Notes: generated by a model not told the origin, from the letters alone. 64,000 bases of DNA from Paracoccus amoyensis (GCF_014490725.1 NZ_JACOQL010000002.1:62001-126000); one strand, 5' to 3'. Shown: positions 17,565 to 26,616, counted from the stretch's first letter. Numbers and translations are program-made.

Positions 17565-18710
17565 ATGAGCAACACTGCTCCGGCTGCGCGCCCGGTCAAT
17601 CCGCGCTTCTCCTCTGGCCCATGTGCCAAATTCCCCGAATATGATCTGAACCTGCTGGCGGATGCTCCGCTTGGTCGTTCGCATCGTGCCGCCGTCGGCA
17701 AGACGAAGCTGGCCGAGGCGATCGAGCTGACCCGTGAGGTTCTGGGCGTTCCCGCCGATTACCGCATTGGCATCGTTCCGGCCTCCGATACCGGCGCTGT
17801 CGAGATGGCGATGTGGACCATGCTGGGCGCCCGTCCCGTCGAAATGCTGGCATGGGAAAGCTTTGGTGAAGGCTGGGTGACGGATGCCGTCAAGCAGTTG
17901 AAGCTGGATGCAACTGTCCGCAAAGCCGATTACGGCCAGATTGTTGATCTGGCCAAGGTTGATTTCAACAAGGACGTGGTCTTCACATGGAACGGCACCA
18001 CCAGCGGCGTGCGCGTGCCGAATGGCGATGCGATTCCGGCGGATCGTGAAGGCCTGACCATTTGCGACGCCACCAGTGCGGCATTTGCCATGGAGCTGCC
18101 TTGGGACAAGCTGGATGTGGTGACCTTTAGCTGGCAGAAAGTGCTGGGCGGGGAAGCTGCCCACGGCATGCTGATCCTGTCGCCCCGCGCAGTCGAGCGT
18201 CTGGAAACCTATACCCCGGATCGTCCGTTGCCCAAGATTTTCCGCCTGACCAAGGGCGGCAAATTGATCGAAGGTATCTTCAAGGGTGAAACGATCAACA
18301 CCCCGTCGATGCTGGCGGTCGAGGATTATCTGGTTGCGTTGAAATGGGCGCAGTCGATTGGTGGTCTGGCGGGGTTGATTGCGCGCTGCGACGCCAATGC
18401 GGCAGCGGTTCGCGATTTCATCGCGGATAAGGACTGGATCGCCGATCTGGCCGAAGATGTCGCGACCGCGTCCAACACCTCGGTCTGTCTGAAGTTCACC
18501 GATCCGGCAATCAAGGACGGCGCAGCTTTTGCCAAGGCTGTCGCCAAGCGGCTGGAAAAAGAGGGCGTGGCGCTGGACGCTGGCGCCTATCGCGATGCTC
18601 CGCCCGGTCTGCGGATCTGGTGCGGCGCGACGATTGAGGCATCCGATGTTGCAGCGCTGATGCCATGGGTCGAATATGCCTATCGCGAAGAACTGGCCGC
18701 GCAAGGCTGA
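17565..18710 (+). CDS. serC: Phosphoserine aminotransferase
   Basis: A 381-residue class V PLP-dependent aminotransferase that converts 3-phosphohydroxypyruvate and glutamate to phosphoserine. The PLP-binding lysine is Lys192 in [13 protein letters not shown], typical of the alphaproteobacterial type. The N-terminus [13 protein letters not shown] binds the phosphate of substrate. The ATG at 17565 follows GGAAGG and the leader element; upstream frame extension has no similarity. serA follows after 116 bases containing repeat copy D. Confidence 0.94.
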   Translation: MSNTAPAARPVNPRFSSGPCAKFPEYDLNLLADAPLGRSHRAAVGKTKLAEAIELTREVLGVPADYRIGIVPASDTGAVEMAMWTMLGARPVEMLAWESFGEGWVTDAVKQLKLDATVRKADYGQIVDLAKVDFNKDVVFTWNGTTSGVRVPNGDAIPADREGLTICDATSAAFAMELPWDKLDVVTFSWQKVLGGEAAHGMLILSPRAVERLETYTPDRPLPKIFRLTKGGKLIEGIFKGETINTPSMLAVEDYLVALKWAQSIGGLAGLIARCDANAAAVRDFIADKDWIADLAEDVATASNTSVCLKFTDPAIKDGAAFAKAVAKRLEKEGVALDAGAYRDAPPGLRIWCGATIEASDVAALMPWVEYAYREELAAQG

Positions 18711-18721
18711 GCTTTGAAGCT

Positions 18722-18774
18722 GGGGGACTTTGCGTCCCCCAGACCCCCGCAGGATATTTTCACACAGAAGATGG
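18722..18774 (+). repeat. Hairpin-plus-tail intergenic element, copy D
   Basis: GGGGGAC (18722-18728) pairs with GTCCCCC (18734-18740), then AGACCCCCGCAGGATATTT and ACACAGAAGATGG. The tail is nearly the same as in copy A (ACAGAAGATG). It sits 12 bases after the serC stop and ends about 50 bases before serA, in the same orientation as both. Confidence 0.7.
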
Positions 18775-18826
18775 ATATCGCGTCTGAGAGGCTGGGCCCG
18801 GACGCTTGCTATGAAGGATAAATGAC

Positions 18827-20416
18827 ATGCCAAAGGTTCTCGTATCTGACAAACTGTCGGAAACCGCTGTTCAGATCTTTCGTGATCGCGGTGTCGATGT
18901 GGATTACCTGCCCGATCTGGGCAAGGACAAGGAAAAGCTGGCCGAAGTCATCGGGCAATATGACGGACTTGCCATCCGTTCGGCCACCAAGGTCACGGAC
19001 AAGCTGCTGGAGTCGGCAGCCAATCTGAAAGTGATCGGGCGTGCGGGTATTGGGGTCGATAACGTCGATATTCCGGCAGCGTCGAAAAAGGGTGTGATCG
19101 TGATGAACACGCCTTTCGGAAACTCGATCACCACGGCCGAGCACGCGATTGCGATGATGTTTGCGGTTGCGCGGCAATTGCCCGAGGCCAGCGTCTCGAC
19201 CCATGCCGGAAAGTGGGAAAAGTCCCGCTTCATGGGGGTTGAGCTGTTCAACAAGACGCTGGGCGTGATTGGCGCAGGCAATATCGGCTCGATCGTGATC
19301 GACCGTGCGCTTGGGCTGCATATGAAGGTTCTGGCCTATGACCCCTTCCTGTCGGAAGAGCGGGCCAAGGAAATCGGCGTCACCAAGGTTGAGCTGAATG
19401 AGCTATTGGGCAAGGCCGATTTCATCACTTTCCACGTGCCGCTGACCGACAAGACCCGCAACATCCTGTCACGCGAAGCCATTGCCAATCTGAAGCCCGG
19501 CGTGCGGATCATCAACTGCGCCCGTGGCGGGTTGGTCGATGAGGACGCATTGGCCGATGCGCTGAAGGATGGTCGTGTGGCCGGTGCGGCCTTTGACGTG
19601 TTCGCGGTTGAGCCTGCGACCGAAAGCCCGTTGTTCAACCTGCCGAACGTGGTTGTGACGCCGCATCTGGGTGCGTCGACCAACGAAGCGCAGGAAAACG
19701 TGGCCCTGCAAGTGGCCGAACAGATGGCCGACTATCTGCTGACGGGGGCCGTGCAGAATGCGTTGAACATGCCGTCGGTCACGGCCGAGGAAGCCGCGGT
19801 CATGGGACCGTGGATCAAGCTGGCCAGTCATCTGGGCGCTTTCGTGGGTCAAGCGACGGACGAGCCGATCAAGGCCATCAACATCCTCTATGATGGTGTG
19901 GTGTCGGAGATGAACGTGAATGCGCTGAACGCCTCGGTCATTGCCGGGGTGATGAAGGCCACCAACCCTGACGTGAACATGGTCTCGGCGCCGGTGATCG
20001 CGAAGGATCGCGGTGTCCAGCTGTCGACCACGACACAGGACAAGGCAGGTGTCTTTGAGGGATATATCAAGCTGACCGTCGTCACCGAAAAGCGTGAGCG
20101 GTCGATTGCCGGCACCGTCTTCAGCGATGGCAAGCCCCGCTTTATCCAGATCCGTGGCATCAATATCGACGCCGAGGTCGGTGAACATATGCTGTATACC
20201 CGCAACAAGGATGTTCCAGGTGTCATCGGCGCCCTTGGAACGACCCTTGGTGATCTGGGCGTCAACATCGCGAACTTCACGTTGGGACGTGCGGCGGCGG
20301 GTGATGACGCCATCGCGATCTTGTATCTGGACGATGCGATCAGCGATGAGGCCCTGGCCGCGCTGCAAAATACCGGCAAGTTCCTTCAGGCGCGTCGTCT
20401 GCAGTTTGAAATGTAA
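18827..20416 (+). CDS. serA: D-3-phosphoglycerate dehydrogenase
   Basis: A 529-residue SerA of the long type, which starts serine synthesis by oxidising 3-phosphoglycerate with NAD. The order is substrate domain, NAD-binding domain (LGVIGAGNIGSIV), catalytic Arg/Glu/His region (NCARGGLVDEDAL and VTPHLGASTNEAQ), intervening domain and a C-terminal ACT domain (~455-529, LYTRNKDVPGVIGALG) that can sense serine. It is downstream of serC and probably co-transcribed, though repeat copy D lies between them. Confidence 0.95.
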   Translation: MPKVLVSDKLSETAVQIFRDRGVDVDYLPDLGKDKEKLAEVIGQYDGLAIRSATKVTDKLLESAANLKVIGRAGIGVDNVDIPAASKKGVIVMNTPFGNSITTAEHAIAMMFAVARQLPEASVSTHAGKWEKSRFMGVELFNKTLGVIGAGNIGSIVIDRALGLHMKVLAYDPFLSEERAKEIGVTKVELNELLGKADFITFHVPLTDKTRNILSREAIANLKPGVRIINCARGGLVDEDALADALKDGRVAGAAFDVFAVEPATESPLFNLPNVVVTPHLGASTNEAQENVALQVAEQMADYLLTGAVQNALNMPSVTAEEAAVMGPWIKLASHLGAFVGQATDEPIKAINILYDGVVSEMNVNALNASVIAGVMKATNPDVNMVSAPVIAKDRGVQLSTTTQDKAGVFEGYIKLTVVTEKRERSIAGTVFSDGKPRFIQIRGINIDAEVGEHMLYTRNKDVPGVIGALGTTLGDLGVNIANFTLGRAAAGDDAIAILYLDDAISDEALAALQNTGKFLQARRLQFEM

Positions 20417-20491
20417 GACTGCCGCCGCATGCCTGTTGCGGGCATGCGGCATATTCGCGCCGGTGAAATGAGGACCACTGAAAGGGCCAAT

Positions 20492-21214
20492 ATGCGACTT
20501 TATGCCGTTGGCGACATTCACGGACAGATTGACCAGCTGAAAGCCGCGCATGAGCGGATTTTTCGCGATGGCGGCAGCGATGCCCTGATTGCCCATGTCG
20601 GCGATCTGCTGGATCGCGGACCGGATTCACGCGGGGTTGTCCAGCATTTGCTGCAAGGGCAGATTGACGGTCGGCGCTGGATCGTTGTGAAGGGCAACCA
20701 CGACCGCTTTTTGCCAAGGTTCCTGCGCGACCCGGATTGGGTCGATCCGGGGCTGGCTTCGCTTTCGCATTGGCTGGATCATCCGGGGCTTGGAGCGGCG
20801 GCGACACTGGCATCCTATGGCGTCGATATCGATCAGCCACAGGCGGATGTGTGGACGCAGGCGCAGGCCGCCGTGCCCCAAAGCCATGCGCAATTTCTGG
20901 CGTCCCTGCCGACATATTATCTGCATCCGCTCGCCCTGGTGGTTCATGCGGGGATCAGGCCGGGGGTCGATTTGCAGGATCAGGACGAACAGGATCTGGT
21001 CTGGATCCGCAAGGGTTTCCTGGAAAGCACCGATGATTTCGGCCCGCTGGTCGTTCATGGTCATACCGCGTTGGAGACCGCGCAGCATTACGGCAACCGC
21101 CTGAACATAGATGGCGGGGCCGGTTATGGACGGCCGCTTTGCGCGGTTGTCATTGAGGACGGGCAGGTCCATCTTCTGACCGATGAGGGGCGCACGCCCC
21201 TGCAACCGGAGTGA
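20492..21214 (+). CDS. Metallophosphoesterase, serine/threonine protein phosphatase-like
   Basis: A 240-residue calcineurin-like phosphoesterase with the full motif set: GDIHGQ at 8-13, GDLLDRGPDS, GNHDRF, VVHAGIRPG and VVHGHT. These bind a two-metal centre. The family includes PrpA-type bacterial protein phosphatases and Ap4A hydrolases; the GDLLDRGPDS form favours protein phosphatase-like enzymes. I use the ATG at 20492, which follows GAAAGGG; two earlier in-frame ATGs precede the GDIHG motif by an unusual extension. creA follows after 4 bases. Confidence 0.82.
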   Translation: MRLYAVGDIHGQIDQLKAAHERIFRDGGSDALIAHVGDLLDRGPDSRGVVQHLLQGQIDGRRWIVVKGNHDRFLPRFLRDPDWVDPGLASLSHWLDHPGLGAAATLASYGVDIDQPQADVWTQAQAAVPQSHAQFLASLPTYYLHPLALVVHAGIRPGVDLQDQDEQDLVWIRKGFLESTDDFGPLVVHGHTALETAQHYGNRLNIDGGAGYGRPLCAVVIEDGQVHLLTDEGRTPLQPE

Positions 21215-21218
21215 TCTG

Positions 21219-21704
21219 ATGCGTCTTTTTGCGATTGCGGCTATCTGCGCCCTGCCCGTTCTGGCTTCGGCGGATGTGGTCGGCAAGGTCGGGGTCGACT
21301 GGGTCGGCAACGATATCATGGTCGAGGCGATCCAGGATCCCAAAGTCAGCGGCATCACCTGCCATCTGGCCTATTTTGACCGCTCGGTCATTGATCGGCT
21401 TAGCAACGGGAACTGGTTCGAGGATCCGTCGAACAGTGCCATCGAATGTTCCCAGACGGGGCCGATCACGATCGGGGATATCGACCGCAGCCGTGATGGC
21501 GAGGATGTGTTCAGCGAAGGTCGTTCGTTGATCTTCAAATCGCTGCGGGTCAAGCGGATCTATGATGAGCAAAATCAGGTGCTGATCTATCTGGCCCATG
21601 CAAATGAAGTGACCGAAGGGTCGGCCAAGATGGCAATCTCGACGGTGCCACTGTTCGATCCCGACCAGCCAGCCGCCGCAGGCAGCAGTCCTGCGACCGA
21701 ATAA
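21219..21704 (+). CDS. creA: CreA-family periplasmic protein
   Basis: A 161-residue exported protein with signal peptide (LFAIAAICALPVLASA). The family-specific blocks are GNDIMVEAIQDPKVSGITCH and RSLIFKSLRVKRIYD. CreA is widespread in proteobacteria; its function is unknown. It starts 4 bases after the phosphoesterase stop, so the pair is an operon, and is followed by a terminator-like hairpin at 21774-21800. Confidence 0.87.
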   Translation: MRLFAIAAICALPVLASADVVGKVGVDWVGNDIMVEAIQDPKVSGITCHLAYFDRSVIDRLSNGNWFEDPSNSAIECSQTGPITIGDIDRSRDGEDVFSEGRSLIFKSLRVKRIYDEQNQVLIYLAHANEVTEGSAKMAISTVPLFDPDQPAAAGSSPATE

Positions 21705-21773
21705 AGCCTTTGCCATTCGCAAGACGGTGGTTTTCTGATCTGGTGGACAGGACCGGAGAAGAGCATTAGAAGG

Positions 21774-21800
21774 GCCCATTCCGGCCCAATGGGCATTCTT
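21774..21800 (+). terminator. Hairpin after creA
   Basis: GCCCATT (21774-21780) and AATGGGC (21788-21794) pair perfectly around CCGGCCC, followed by ATTCTTT. It separates creA from hspQ and probably ends the creA transcript. Confidence 0.55.
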
Positions 21801-21814
21801 TCTGTGGAAGCGTC

Positions 21815-22147
21815 ATGCAAGGACAGCACCGCGTTGCAAAATACAGCCTTGGACAGGTCGTGCGTCATCGCAACCGGCCTTTCCGTGGTGTGATTTTCGA
21901 CGTCGATCCTGAATTCGCCAATACCGAAGAATGGTATGATTCCATCCCCGAGGAATCGCGGCCGGACAAAGATCAGCCGTTCTACCATCTTTATGCGGAA
22001 ACCGAGGCGACCTATTATGTTGCCTATGTATCGGAACAGAATCTTGTTCCAGACGCATCGGGCGAACCGCTGGAACATCCCGAGGTGATGGAAATGTTCG
22101 GCGATTTCGAAGATGGGCGCTATCCGCTGGTTTTTCACATGAACTGA
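21815..22147 (+). CDS. hspQ: Heat shock protein HspQ (YccV family)
   Basis: A 110-residue protein of the YccV/HspQ family. The family sequence KYSLGQVVRHRNRPFRGVIFDVDP starts at residue 9, and HLYAETEATYYVAYVSEQNL follows. E. coli HspQ binds hemimethylated DNA and acts as a specificity factor for the Lon protease. The gene is preceded by a GGAAG ribosome site and a terminator, so it has its own promoter; I did not find a clear heat-shock promoter. It converges with the anti-sigma factor-like gene over 13 bases. Confidence 0.9.
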   Translation: MQGQHRVAKYSLGQVVRHRNRPFRGVIFDVDPEFANTEEWYDSIPEESRPDKDQPFYHLYAETEATYYVAYVSEQNLVPDASGEPLEHPEVMEMFGDFEDGRYPLVFHMN

Positions 22148-22160
22148 TCGCGGCGGGCGG

Positions 22161-22652
22161 TCATGCTGCGAACGGGATGTTGAAGGCCAGAAAATTGCGG
22201 CTGCCTTCGCGGTAATAGCAAAGCGCCTGCGTCAAATCCTGTATCAGAAACCAGCCGTAACCGCCTTCGGGCATGTCGGGATGTGCGGCCTCTGGCAGGG
22301 TGCGGGGGCGCAGACAATCCTCCGGCAATGATTGTCCGTCATCGGAAACGGCGCAAGCCAATCCCGTTGAGTCGCGCACGATACTGAGATGGATCATCGA
22401 TGCTGACCGACGCAGACCATCGGTCCGGGACGGAGCCGTATGTTCGGTGATATTGTTCATCACCTCGGCCAGGACCAGTTCCAGGCGCCCGATCGTGTCG
22501 TGACTGACATCATCGCCAAAACGCGCACGTATATCAATCAGCGCCTGTCGGACAGCCATGGGATCGGCCTGCATCACGCGGTGGAACATTTTCTGCATCT
22601 GTAACGACGGCCGCCCGCCCAGCCCGGCTTTCTGCCGGTCGTGCGGGATCAT
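22161..22652 (-). CDS. Anti-sigma regulatory factor-like histidine kinase (RsbW-type)
   Basis: A 163-residue GHKL ATPase of the HATPase_c_2 type. The N-box is LAEVMNNITEH, and the G-box region is around SDDGQSLP and PEGGYGWFLIQDL. Such proteins bind and inactivate a sigma factor or phosphorylate a STAS antagonist. The start codon overlaps the stop of the upstream STAS gene by one base, so both form a partner-switch pair. No cognate sigma factor or PP2C phosphatase lies in the window. Confidence 0.82.
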   Translation of the reverse strand: MIPHDRQKAGLGGRPSLQMQKMFHRVMQADPMAVRQALIDIRARFGDDVSHDTIGRLELVLAEVMNNITEHTAPSRTDGLRRSASMIHLSIVRDSTGLACAVSDDGQSLPEDCLRPRTLPEAAHPDMPEGGYGWFLIQDLTQALCYYREGSRNFLAFNIPFAA

Positions 22653-22978
22653 CAGTCATTCCCCTCAATCGCGATTGCGTTGATCCGAAAAACGCGGTCC
22701 ATACGGGTCAGGCGGAAAACCCGTTCGACATTGGGCGTTACCCCATCCAGCACAATCGGCAGGTTTTCGGGCAATGCCTTGCGCACCGCGATCATCGCGC
22801 CAAGGCCCGAACTGTCCATGAAATCGACGCCCCGCATATCCAGCAGGACAGGTTTTTTGGCCGTCACGACAATGCTGCGCAGCTTATCCTTGAAGCCAGT
22901 CGCAATCGCGGCATCAATCCGCGATTCCTGCACCGTAACATGAAGATAGGGGCCGCCGTCAGCGACGATGAACTGCAT
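22652..22978 (-). CDS. STAS-domain anti-anti-sigma factor (RsbV-type)
   Basis: A 108-residue STAS protein. The phosphorylatable serine lies in DMRGVDFMDSSGLGAMIA, the usual DSSG motif. When unphosphorylated such proteins bind the partner kinase and free its target. The gene heads a two-gene operon with the RsbW-like kinase. Its upstream region (22979-23395) is shared with the divergent ATP-grasp gene. Confidence 0.85.
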   Translation of the reverse strand: MQFIVADGGPYLHVTVQESRIDAAIATGFKDKLRSIVVTAKKPVLLDMRGVDFMDSSGLGAMIAVRKALPENLPIVLDGVTPNVERVFRLTRMDRVFRINAIAIEGND

Positions 22979-23395
22979 GCTGATAATCCGATCTGATTGC
23001 TTTCCCTTTGGTTACCCGCAAAAGGTTTCCAGTCGGTAAGCGCAGACCCGGATCGCAACAGAAAATCGCGAAAAATTCTAGCGATCTGAGCGCCGACTGA
23101 CTCGGAACCTGTCGCCGGCAACGGTTCATTTACCCTGATCAAGATCATTTACCCCCGTTGAGAATCGTAGCCAGTTTTACGCGGCCACCCCGCAGATGCC
23201 CGACCGTCCGCTGGGCAGGATAAGCGCCCGTTTCTTTGGCAATTATGGCTTTTGTGGGTCCGACTCATCGTGATTGCCGCCCAGAGCTGCGGAACTTTCG
23301 TGCATTTCCGGTGCTTCCCCTGTGGACTTCACCAGATCGCGCCTCAATCATTGGCGTTGATGCAGATAGGCGGTGCCGTCCATGTTGAGGGGATG
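22979..23395. other. Gene-free divergent region with a direct repeat and an FNR-like palindrome
   Basis: No convincing gene lies in these 417 bases. TCATTTACCC occurs twice in direct orientation (23126-23135 and 23145-23154). Between and partly within the copies lies CTGAT-CAAG-ATCAT (23135-23148), a 10/14 core match to the FNR half-site pattern TTGAT-N4-ATCAA with both outer bases changed. It is 157 bases upstream of the STAS gene and about 250 bases upstream of the ATP-grasp gene. The rest shows nothing I can name. Confidence 0.4.
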
Positions 23396-24805
23396 ATGGA
23401 CTATTACAACGAGATGTATTCCGGCGATAAGGTGCGCGAACCCTATGCGCGCCTGAGTGAGTGGGTCGAGACGATGCCGGCGGATTTCCGGCAGATGAAG
23501 CAGGCCGAGGCCGAAGAATTGTTTCGGCGGATCGGCATTACCTTTGCCGTCTATGGCGAAGGCGGCGACCCTGACCGTTTAATTCCTTTTGACATGATGC
23601 CCCGCGTCTTTGACCAGACCGAATGGCGCAAGCTGGAACGTGGCATCAAGCAGCGTGCCCGTGCATTGAACGCCTTTCTGCGCGACGTTTATGGCCGGGG
23701 CGAAATCATCCGCGCCGGGCGTATTCCCGCGCGTCTGGTGTATCAGAACGAGGCCTATGAGAAGGCGGTCGTGGGCGTCGTGCCCCCGCGTGGCGTTTAC
23801 AGCCATATCATCGGCATTGACCTTGTCCGCACGGGCAAGGACGAATTTTTCGTGCTGGAGGACAACTGCCGCACGCCGTCCGGTGTCAGCTACATGCTGG
23901 AAAACCGTGAAATCATGATGCGGATGTTCCCGCAACTGTTCCGCCAGAACCGGATCGAGCCGGTGGACCAATACCCGGAACTGTTGCGCCGCACGCTGGA
24001 ATCGGTCGCGCCACCGAAATGCAAGGATCGCCCGACCTGTGTGATCCTGACACCGGGCCATTTCAACAGCGCCTATTACGAACACAGCTTCCTTGCCAAC
24101 CTGATGGGGGTAGAGCTGGTCGAAGGCCAGGATTTGTTCGTCGATGGCGAATTTGTCTATATGCGCACGACGCAGGGGCCAAAGCGCGTGGACGTGATCT
24201 ATCGCCGCATCGACGATCCGTTCCTTGACCCGTTGTGCTTCCGCACGGATTCGATGCTGGGCGTGCCGGGGTTGATGGATGTCTATCGTTCGGGCGGGGT
24301 GTCGATCTGTTCGGCACCGGGCGCGGGCGTGGCGGATGACAAGGCGATCTATACCTTTGTGCCGGAAATGATCCGTTTCTACCTTGGTGAAAAACCGATC
24401 CTGAACAACGTCCAGACCTGGACGTTGTGGAAGGATGACGACTACAAGCACGTCATGGCGAACCTGCCCGATCTGGTCGTGAAAGAGGTTCACGGATCAG
24501 GCGGCTACGGGATGCTGGTCGGACCGAAATCGACCAAGGAAGAAATCGAGACCTTCCGCAAGAAAGTCGAGGCCAATCCGTCCAATTACATCGCCCAACC
24601 GACGCTGGCGCTGTCCACGACGCCGACCTTTGTCGAAGAAGGGATCGCGCCCCGCCATGTGGATCTGCGGCCCTATTGCCTGTGTGGCGACCGGATCGAA
24701 CTGGTGCCGGGCGGGTTGACGCGCGTTGCGTTAAAGGAAGGCAGCCTTGTCGTCAACTCGTCGCAGGGCGGGGGTGTCAAGGACACCTGGGTCTTGTCGG
24801 AATAA
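23396..24805 (+). CDS. Circularly permuted ATP-grasp type 2 protein (Anbu cluster)
   Basis: A 469-residue circularly permuted ATP-grasp protein (DUF404/DUF407 type), predicted to ligate amino groups to carboxylates. Recognisable blocks are PYARLSEW at the start, FVLEDNCRTPSGVSYMLENR, VVKEVHGSGGYGMLVGP and APRHVDLRPYC near the end. Start: GTTGAGGGGATGATGG, where GAGG fits best with the second ATG (23396); the frame is open further upstream without similarity. alpha-E (14 bases on) and transglutaminase follow, the standard set linked to the Anbu peptidase. Known role: unknown; possibly makes small peptides or amino-acid conjugates. Confidence 0.88.
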   Translation: MDYYNEMYSGDKVREPYARLSEWVETMPADFRQMKQAEAEELFRRIGITFAVYGEGGDPDRLIPFDMMPRVFDQTEWRKLERGIKQRARALNAFLRDVYGRGEIIRAGRIPARLVYQNEAYEKAVVGVVPPRGVYSHIIGIDLVRTGKDEFFVLEDNCRTPSGVSYMLENREIMMRMFPQLFRQNRIEPVDQYPELLRRTLESVAPPKCKDRPTCVILTPGHFNSAYYEHSFLANLMGVELVEGQDLFVDGEFVYMRTTQGPKRVDVIYRRIDDPFLDPLCFRTDSMLGVPGLMDVYRSGGVSICSAPGAGVADDKAIYTFVPEMIRFYLGEKPILNNVQTWTLWKDDDYKHVMANLPDLVVKEVHGSGGYGMLVGPKSTKEEIETFRKKVEANPSNYIAQPTLALSTTPTFVEEGIAPRHVDLRPYCLCGDRIELVPGGLTRVALKEGSLVVNSSQGGGVKDTWVLSE

Positions 24806-24819
24806 GGAAGGGGACAGCC

Positions 24820-25776
24820 ATGCTAAGCCGGACAGCCGCAAACCTCTTCTGGATGGGCCGACATCTGGAACGCGCCGATACCGCAGCACGTCTGCTGGAT
24901 GTCGGACAGCGGATCACACTGATGCCGAACACCGAGGCAGGCTATCAGAACGAATGGAATTCGCTTCTGCAAGCCTCAGGAACGGCCGATCTGTTCGCCG
25001 AAAAATACGGCGACAGCACTGAAGAAAACATTCAGGAGTTTATCTTTTTCGACCGGGACAACCCATCCTCGGTCGCGGCCTGCCTGGAAAAGGCCCGCGA
25101 AAGCGGCCGCATCGTGCGCACGGCGCTGACCAGTCAGGTCTGGGACGCGCTGAACATGACCTACCAGGAACTGCGCAAGATGGAGCGGAAGCAGCGGTCC
25201 AAACTGGATGCCGCCGCATTGACCGATTTCACGACCGCCAGCACCTCGACCGTGCGCGGCGCCATCAACGCGACTCAGTTGCGCAACGATGGCTGGCATT
25301 TCATGAACCTTGGCTATGGCCTGGAACGCGCCGACGCAACCGCGCGATTGTTGGATGTGAAATATTACGTGCTGCTGCCCCGGATCGAATTTGTCGGCTC
25401 TGGTCTGGATACCTATCAATGGCAGGTTATCCTGCGGTCGCTGTCGGCGCACCGGTCCTATCACTGGGCCTATGGCGGCGACATCACGGCAGGTCAGGTG
25501 GCTGATTTCCTGATCCTGAACGGGGAAAGCCCGCGTTCGCTGCTGACGTCGCTTTACGAATCCGTCTGGAATCTGGAGGGGTTGGCGCGACGCTATGGCG
25601 ATGCGGTGCCCACCTCGGCCCGCGACAAGGCGCGCGAAAGTTTGGCCAGCCTGCAATCGCGCGATATCGACATGATTTTTGACGAAGGACTGCACGAATT
25701 TCTGTCGTGGTTCATCGGTGAAATTGGCGCGATCTCGACCCTTGTTCACGAAGACTATCTGTTGGGAGGGTCGTGA
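24820..25776 (+). CDS. Alpha-E domain protein (DUF403; Anbu cluster)
   Basis: A 318-residue all-helical alpha-E protein. The repeated signature RTAANLFWMGRHLERADTAARLLD (near the start) and FMNLGYGLERADATARLLD (middle) is typical. The family is always linked to circularly permuted ATP-grasp and transglutaminase genes; its biochemistry is unknown. The ATG at 24820 follows GGAAGGGG, 14 bases after the ATP-grasp stop, and the transglutaminase begins 3 bases after its own stop, so the three genes are tightly co-translated. Confidence 0.9.
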   Translation: MLSRTAANLFWMGRHLERADTAARLLDVGQRITLMPNTEAGYQNEWNSLLQASGTADLFAEKYGDSTEENIQEFIFFDRDNPSSVAACLEKARESGRIVRTALTSQVWDALNMTYQELRKMERKQRSKLDAAALTDFTTASTSTVRGAINATQLRNDGWHFMNLGYGLERADATARLLDVKYYVLLPRIEFVGSGLDTYQWQVILRSLSAHRSYHWAYGGDITAGQVADFLILNGESPRSLLTSLYESVWNLEGLARRYGDAVPTSARDKARESLASLQSRDIDMIFDEGLHEFLSWFIGEIGAISTLVHEDYLLGGS

Positions 25777-25779
25777 CCA

Positions 25780-26616
25780 ATGAAACTGCGGATTACACAT
25801 CAAACCGTCTATCGCTATGACCATCCGATCCGGAACATCGTGCAAAGCCTGCGCCTGACCCCTTCGCTGTTCGAGGGGCAGAAAACGCATGACTGGCAGA
25901 TCGACGTGGCTGATGGAATCAAAGGCCCCAGCTTCCGCGATGGCGCGGGCGACTGGATCGAAGGCTGGACCGTTCGCGGCCCGGCGGATCAGGTTGTCAT
26001 CACCGTGACCGGCAGGGTCGAAACCCGCGATACGGCAGGCGTGCTGCGCGGTTATCGTGAACAGATCAATCCGTTGGCCTATCTGCGCAGCACCCCCGCC
26101 ACAAAACCCGATGCGGCTTTGCGGGAACTGGCGCAACATGTCACGGGCGAACGCGACCAGCTGGATCTGTCGCATCAGCTTTCGGCGCTGGTGACCGACA
26201 AGATTGCCTATACTCCCGGCGTGACGGAAGCGGCCACCACCGCAGCCGATGCGCTGAAACTGGGTCAGGGTGTGTGTCAGGATCATGCGCAGGTGCTGAT
26301 CGCCGTTGCCCGTCTTCGCGATCTGCCCGCACGCTATGTGTCAGGCTATCTGCACAGCACCGAGGATGGTGAGCCTCATGATGCGGCCCATGCCTGGGCG
26401 GAAATCCATGTGGACGGTCTTGGCTGGATCGGGTTCGATGCCGCCAATCGCTGCTGCCCGGATGAACGCTATGTCCGGCTTGGTTCGGGGCTGGATGCGT
26501 CTGACGCGGCGCCCATCCGCGGCATCGCCGCCGGACAAAGCGCCGAGGAAATGGATGTCGCGGTGCGGGTTGAAGAAATCGAGAAGTTTCAGGCGCAAAG
26601 CCAGTCGCAGACGTGA
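25780..26616 (+). CDS. Transglutaminase-like cysteine protease (Anbu cluster)
   Basis: A 278-residue protein of the bacterial transglutaminase-like family. The N-terminal ~100 residues (LRITHQTVYRYDHPI) form the family beta domain. The catalytic Cys166 lies in GQGVCQDHAQVL, the His in AAHAWAEIHV and the Asp in GFDAANRCCP. Relatives are predicted peptidases or amidases. It ends the first part of the cluster; downstream, where the Anbu gene is usually found, two minus-strand genes intervene. Confidence 0.9.
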   Translation: MKLRITHQTVYRYDHPIRNIVQSLRLTPSLFEGQKTHDWQIDVADGIKGPSFRDGAGDWIEGWTVRGPADQVVITVTGRVETRDTAGVLRGYREQINPLAYLRSTPATKPDAALRELAQHVTGERDQLDLSHQLSALVTDKIAYTPGVTEAATTAADALKLGQGVCQDHAQVLIAVARLRDLPARYVSGYLHSTEDGEPHDAAHAWAEIHVDGLGWIGFDAANRCCPDERYVRLGSGLDASDAAPIRGIAAGQSAEEMDVAVRVEEIEKFQAQSQSQT

